DNA from: Clostridiales bacterium CCNA10
GTDB lineage: Bacteria > Bacillota > Clostridia > Oscillospirales > Oscillospiraceae
Direction of reading: 5' to 3'
Assembly: GCA_003573975.1 (NCBI GenBank)
Contig: AP018533.1
Span: forward strand, 1,054,001 to 1,118,000
Length of the DNA: 64,000 bases
Below the pieces are notes generated by a model that saw only the letters and a list, made by a program, of their open reading frames with translations, was not told where the DNA came from and did no database searches. Of the stretch, positions 62,867 to 64,000 are shown in pieces; the first letter of the stretch is position 1, and each line of letters opens with the position of its first letter. A program made the position numbers and the translations under genes.

Positions 62867-64000
62867 ATGTCTGATGACCGACAGTTTGGCGAAGGGCATG
62901 ACAACTACCTGCAGGGGATACGCAGTGCGGCAGAGGCGGCTAAACAAGCCGGTTCCGCCGCCGGTTCAGTTGGCACAGCGGCTGGCGAAGCAACGGCCAA
63001 CGCGGCCGCAGCTACAGTGCAAGCCGGTATGGAGACTGGCAAAGCGGCGTCAGAGATCGCCGTCGGAACGGCTGCTGGCGGGCCGTGGGGCGCCGTACTC
63101 TCAGCGGCGTGGTCTCTCCGCCACACGCTCTTTAAGGTCTTGGTGTTTCTCTGCTTGTTCCTGCTGTTCATTATCATTACCGTAGTGTCCCTGCCGTCCA
63201 TCGTATTCAATAATATCTTCCACACTGACCCGACTACCGTTGATCCAAATGGCCCAACTGAGATGACAGCCATCTTCGATGACCTCTCCGCTACTGTGGC
63301 CGATTGTATTCAGGCTGGGTATGATGCCGCCTTGGCGGAGGTAGATGAGATTATAGCCGATGGGGGCTATGACTATGACCTGTCCATGGAGGCATTGGTC
63401 AATAATGCCTTAGTATCTATGGACTACGATACCTGCTATATCCTGGCTGCCTACTCTGCCTCCATGGGCCAGCGCGGAACGACTAAGGCAGATCTGCAGA
63501 GTAAACTCAACGCCGTCACCGACCAAATGTATACCGTCACTTATGAGGTGAAGAGTACCCAAGTCCCGGTAGAGAATGAAGGGGGCGATGGGGAGACGCA
63601 GGAAACGGTGCAGTATGTGGCCTGTACGATCCACCCATTTGACCAGTCGATTATCCTGAAGGCCTTTGACGTGGACGTGGATGCTACATACGATCAGTTC
63701 CAGATCTCCTATGGGGATGCGATCCTCAATATGTCTAATGCGCTGAAGATGACTATGTATGGGACCGCCAGTAACGGGAGCGTGCCGCCTATCAGCGACG
63801 CGGAACTGAACTTGTTTCTGGCCAGCCTGGACTGCAGCGGGAAACGCAAGGAACTGATGCGCTGTGCCCTCTCACTGGTGGGCCGCGTCCCATATTTCTG
63901 GGGCGGGAAGAGCGCGCCAGGTTGGAATGAGGAGTGGAACACCCCCAAACTGGTCACTGCGGCGGGGTCCAGCAGCACAGGAACGATCCGCCCCTATGGA
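62867..64000 (+). CDS. NlpC/P60-type peptidase of the transfer system (partial)
   Basis: ATG 62867 after AGCGAGGTG; the frame is open to the window end (378 codons), so the gene is cut there. Ala-rich N-terminus (KQAGSAAGSVGTAAGEATAN), a membrane helix (KVLVFLCLFLLFIIITVVSL), an extracellular part, then LMRCALSLVGRVPYFWGGKS, the start of an NlpC/P60-like domain just before its expected catalytic Cys. In Gram-positive ICEs such proteins (VirB1-like) open the wall for the channel. Confidence 0.75.
   Translation, partial: MSDDRQFGEGHDNYLQGIRSAAEAAKQAGSAAGSVGTAAGEATANAAAATVQAGMETGKAASEIAVGTAAGGPWGAVLSAAWSLRHTLFKVLVFLCLFLLFIIITVVSLPSIVFNNIFHTDPTTVDPNGPTEMTAIFDDLSATVADCIQAGYDAALAEVDEIIADGGYDYDLSMEALVNNALVSMDYDTCYILAAYSASMGQRGTTKADLQSKLNAVTDQMYTVTYEVKSTQVPVENEGGDGETQETVQYVACTIHPFDQSIILKAFDVDVDATYDQFQISYGDAILNMSNALKMTMYGTASNGSVPPISDAELNLFLASLDCSGKRKELMRCALSLVGRVPYFWGGKSAPGWNEEWNTPKLVTAAGSSSTGTIRPYG

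Larger units (their letters stand above)
49166..64000. mobile_element. Integrative conjugative element, partial
   Basis: GC-rich genes of the conjugation type: VirB2-like pilin, secreted and SLH proteins, sortase and large adhesin, VirB6/TrbL-like protein and an NlpC/P60-type protein. Relaxase, coupling protein and VirB4 are not in the window. The left edge is uncertain (49.03-49.3 kb); the right lies beyond 64000. Confidence 0.75.

Overview
The window joins two mobile elements from a gut-type Firmicute (Clostridia). Strong AGGAGG ribosome-binding sites, clostridial protein families and U-tract terminators all point that way. Positions 1 to about 49.0 kb are the structural half of a long-tailed siphovirus, apparently an integrated prophage. 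From about 49.0 kb to the end lies a clearly more GC-rich integrative conjugative element (ICE). A truncated gene end (49031-49165), and four TTTTACCCCC-type repeats just beyond it, suggest the prophage right end lies near 49.0 kb.

Phage part. 1-670: a tRNA 3' end, then a roughly 630-nt non-coding region closed by a long-range helix (39-64 with 643-669), which looks like one large structured RNA. 704-1516: a remote target gene of a diversity-generating retroelement (DGR). 1562-6144: a cluster of 21 complete tRNA genes, a tmRNA, six copies of an apparently undescribed stem-closed module with the core ACAGCAA, an HNH endonuclease, an 80-aa ORF and a small minus-strand unit. 6203-13423: terminase, portal, protease with nested scaffold, decoration-like protein, capsid. 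13500-20884: connector and tail-tube genes mixed with RuvC-like, ClpP-like and PhoH-like genes. 20932-41355: a 2.6-kb-codon tape measure, tail hub, distal tail protein, fibres, and the main DGR target. 41585-43825: DGR cassette (RHH protein, Avd-like protein, template repeat, reverse transcriptase). 43945-48866: small late genes and lysis genes (endolysin, holin-like proteins).

The DGR is readable directly from the sequence. The template repeat at 42325-42445 is rich in AAC/AAT codons. Both variable repeats (1396-1507 and 41226-41346) differ from it only at template adenines. Both are followed by a hairpin with a GRNA tetraloop, as in the Bordetella phage BPP-1 system.

ICE part. Regulatory genes (49645-51331), a VirB2-like pilin, a 358-bp Tn7-like mini-element carrying a TnsC remnant, secreted/membrane proteins, a sortase, an SLH protein, a 1738-aa Cna-B repeat adhesin ending in LPRTGY, a VirB6/TrbL-like membrane protein, and an NlpC/P60-type gene that runs off the window end.
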